Below, one piece after another: positions 6,941 through 8,427 of a DNA stretch of 8,427 bases. The position numbers were made by a program, and so were the translations under genes. The notes beneath the pieces were generated by a model, which saw only the letters and a list, made by a program, of their open reading frames with translations, was not told the DNA's origin and made no database searches. This stretch comes from Planctomycetaceae bacterium UBA6172 (GTDB lineage: Bacteria; Planctomycetota; Planctomycetia; Pirellulales; Pirellulaceae). The stretch is taken from the NCBI GenBank assembly GCA_002422955.1, contig DITY01000231.1, forward strand, positions 1 through 8,427. The letters run 5' to 3'. How positions within the stretch are numbered: position 1 is the stretch's first letter; each line of letters starts with the position of its first letter.

Positions 6941-6960
6941 CATCGCCCCGGTGATGTTTT
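6941..6960 (+). terminator. Hairpin followed by four T in the divergent gap
   Basis: CATCGC (6941-6946) pairs with GTGATG (6951-6956), with one G-T wobble and a CCCG tetraloop, followed by TTTT (6957-6960). It has the shape of a small forward-strand terminator, but no forward gene precedes it. It may end an unseen transcript or be part of a larger folded element. Confidence 0.3.
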
Positions 6961-7101
6961 GCCGACGGACGCCAGCGATGGCGTCATCCGAGTTGTCGTC
7001 AGCGGATCTCATCCACCGGCTCGCCGCGCCGGAACGAATGTTGCCTATCAAATGATCGACGGCGACCGCGGCGCATCTGCGAACGGAAGTGGGATTGTGC
7101 C

Positions 7102-7122
7102 GGCCCGCTGCATGAACGGGCC
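7102..7122. other. GC-rich hairpin upstream of the ATP-grasp gene
   Basis: GGCCCG (7102-7107) and CGGGCC (7117-7122) form a perfect 6-bp all-GC stem with a 9-base loop. No T-run follows on either strand, so it is not a typical terminator. Its function is unknown. Confidence 0.4.
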
Positions 7123-7257
7123 TAAACTTCACCCGCTTTGCGCTCGGAATGTCGCTCGCGTTAATTAAAATCCTCACGGGGGTGATCTGGGCTGTCTGTC
7201 TACCGCGTTTTCGTCCAGCTACAACCGCCCAGGTCGGATCGGAACGCTGGTGTTGAT

Positions 7258-8340
7258 ATGAAATTGAGTGACCTAGCCGCGCGGCAAAACCGATTCACGC
7301 CCGGCCGTTGGCGAAGTGGCTTGCAGACGTTCGTCCGACGGCAGATCTTTCGCCACAACACGCGGAAGTTGCTGGCGGCCGTCGAGCGTCATCAGGGCCC
7401 ACTCCCGGCAAACCTGAAACGCCAGTGCGACGACTACGCACAGGACGTCCTCGGCGGCAACCGTTATGCACTCCCATTGTACGTTTACGCCGCCTCGCAA
7501 CGGGTCTTCAAAGAGGGTTGGATCCCCGCCAACTATTACGCGGAGCATGTGGTTCCGGCGAACTACCTCGGAGGCACGCTCTGCCAAGAACGGCATCTGA
7601 CCCGCCGCTTCGTCAATCCCGACCAAGTGCCGGACGTCGCTTTTCTGCTCGGCGGTAAACTGTACGATCCTCAGTTTCAGCCGCTCACCTTGCCGCAAGC
7701 GGCTGACGTCATTTTCGACCAGCGCGATCAGGTCCTTTTCAAACGCAACCGGTCGGCCCGGGGCCTTGGGATCTGCAGGGTCACGCGCCAGGAACTCCTC
7801 GCCGCGCCGCTCCATCGCATCCCCGACGGGGTCTTTCAGCAGATCGTAACGCCTCATGCCGCCTTCGACGATTTGCTCCCTGAGCAGGGACCCACGATTC
7901 GCATCCTGACGGTGCGCGATCCCGCTGGCAAGGTCGCCGTCCGGGTTTCCAATCTGAAGGTCGCCCACAAGGACATCGAGTTCGTGAAGGGGAAGGAATT
8001 CATCAACATCCCGATCGATATCGCGACCGGTAGGCTGCGGGAATTCGGCTATGCCGTTGCTGATTATCAGCCGCTGGCCAGCCACCCGGACACCGGTTTG
8101 GTCTTCGCCGGATATGAACTGCCGATGTTTCGCGAGACAGCCGCGGCAATGGTGAAATATCACGAATCGTTTCCGCTTTCCGGAATCATCGGCTGGGACG
8201 TCTGCATCGATCGCGATTGCCAGCCGCGGATTTTCGAGTGGAATCTATGGCGCGCCGGCGTTACCTTTGGTGAGACGACGGGCGGTCCCAACTTTCGTGG
8301 CTTGGGATGGGAAAACCTTTGGAAGAACAAGCCTCACTGA
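7258..8340 (+). CDS. Sugar-transfer-associated ATP-grasp family protein
   Basis: The 360-residue protein fits the ATPgrasp_ST type (Pfam PF14397), whose members are often found with polysaccharide-synthesis genes. They are presumed to use ATP to ligate a carboxylate to an amine or similar acceptor; the substrate is not known. Seen in sequence: a basic N-terminus (to about 40) and a linker with ALPLYVYAASQRVF (71-84). ATP-binding loop LFKRNRSARGLGICRV has K162 and a glycine-rich turn (160-175). FQQIVTPH (193-200) and GPTIRILTVRD (211-221, R215) follow, then the metal-binding end IGWDVCID (311-318, D314) and FEWNLW (326-331, E327 and N329, the E-x-N pair). All core ATP-grasp elements are present, so it looks active. 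The ATG at 7258 has no good Shine-Dalgarno site. No glycosyltransferase or capsule gene lies within the window, so it stands alone here and the pathway cannot be read from context. Confidence 0.85.
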   Translation: MKLSDLAARQNRFTPGRWRSGLQTFVRRQIFRHNTRKLLAAVERHQGPLPANLKRQCDDYAQDVLGGNRYALPLYVYAASQRVFKEGWIPANYYAEHVVPANYLGGTLCQERHLTRRFVNPDQVPDVAFLLGGKLYDPQFQPLTLPQAADVIFDQRDQVLFKRNRSARGLGICRVTRQELLAAPLHRIPDGVFQQIVTPHAAFDDLLPEQGPTIRILTVRDPAGKVAVRVSNLKVAHKDIEFVKGKEFINIPIDIATGRLREFGYAVADYQPLASHPDTGLVFAGYELPMFRETAAAMVKYHESFPLSGIIGWDVCIDRDCQPRIFEWNLWRAGVTFGETTGGPNFRGLGWENLWKNKPH

Positions 8341-8427
8341 ATTTGGGCTGACTCTCTCCTGGCGATACGCCGCGAGCTCAGTGACTATATACTTTCTTCA
8401 ACCAACTCGATCCCAAACCCGCTACCC
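8341..8427. other. Downstream tail, nothing assignable
   Basis: These bases follow the ATP-grasp stop codon. A tiny hairpin, GGCG-ATA-CGCC (8361-8371), has no T-run directly after it. A TATACT (8388-8393) could be a -10 box for a gene beyond the window, but no -35 is seen at the right spacing. Confidence 0.4.

Larger units (their letters stand above)
6637..7257. other. Divergent intergenic region, structured, no gene seen
   Basis: This 621-base gap separates the reverse reductase gene from the forward ATP-grasp gene and should hold both promoters. Next to the reductase start is a T8 run (6640-6647). Then come a repeated GGACAAGG (6665-6672 and 6679-6686) and a GGT-rich run (6685-6700). Four hairpins follow: 6941-6956, 6968-6985 (GACGCC/GGCGTC), 7016-7032 (CCGGC/GCCGG) and 7102-7122. 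The only AT-rich patch, TTAATTAAAAT (7161-7171), may include a -10 for the ATP-grasp gene; TTGCGC at 7138 lies 17 bases before TTAATT, a weak match. Open frames here lack protein-like composition. Confidence 0.5.

Noticed and set aside
6566..7177. A 203-codon reverse frame upstream of the reductase
   Set aside because: Its end overlaps the first codons of the reductase in the wrong frame, and the rest lies over the hairpin cluster with no recognisable domain. It is more likely non-coding.

Overview
The window is GC-rich bacterial DNA with five convincing protein-coding genes. The organism looks like a planctomycete, probably of the Pirellula/Rhodopirellula type. This is an inference from gene style: strong G/C bias at third codon positions, few clear Shine-Dalgarno sites, long non-coding gaps, and a membrane-anchored coiled-coil protein of a kind common in that phylum. 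No rRNA, tRNA, CRISPR array, transposase or integrase is visible.

Layout. Bases 1-304 are a leader with no convincing gene. Next is a forward gene (305-1801) for a membrane-anchored coiled-coil protein that ends in a beta-rich module and a BRCT-like module. A nested hairpin with a T-run (1839-1892) follows. The second forward gene (1965-3422, GTG start) is a protein I cannot name. It carries an acidic pentapeptide repeat in the middle and a C-terminal half whose motif order recalls ADP-ribosyltransferase-like or DUF2971/AbiGi-like folds. The 335-base gap after it opens with a 16-bp tandem repeat. Then comes nadA, quinolinate synthase (3758-4906), an NAD-biosynthesis iron-sulfur enzyme. It converges, with only 20 bp between stop codons, on a reverse-strand gene (4927-6636) for a CoA-disulfide reductase with a fused rhodanese domain. 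A 621-base divergent gap (6637-7257) holds several hairpins and a short direct repeat but no credible gene. The last gene (7258-8340, forward) is a sugar-transfer-associated ATP-grasp protein. The final 87 bases hold nothing assignable.

How the genes relate. They do not form an obvious operon. Each forward gene has its own sizeable leader, and at least one is separated from the next by a terminator-like structure. nadA and the CoA-disulfide reductase could both be placed under redox and NAD(P)H metabolism, but their convergent arrangement gives no evidence of co-regulation. The parts most worth a second look are the unrecognised 1965-3422 protein with its internal repeat, the BRCT-like end of the first protein, the 16-bp tandem array and the structured 6.9-7.1 kb gap.
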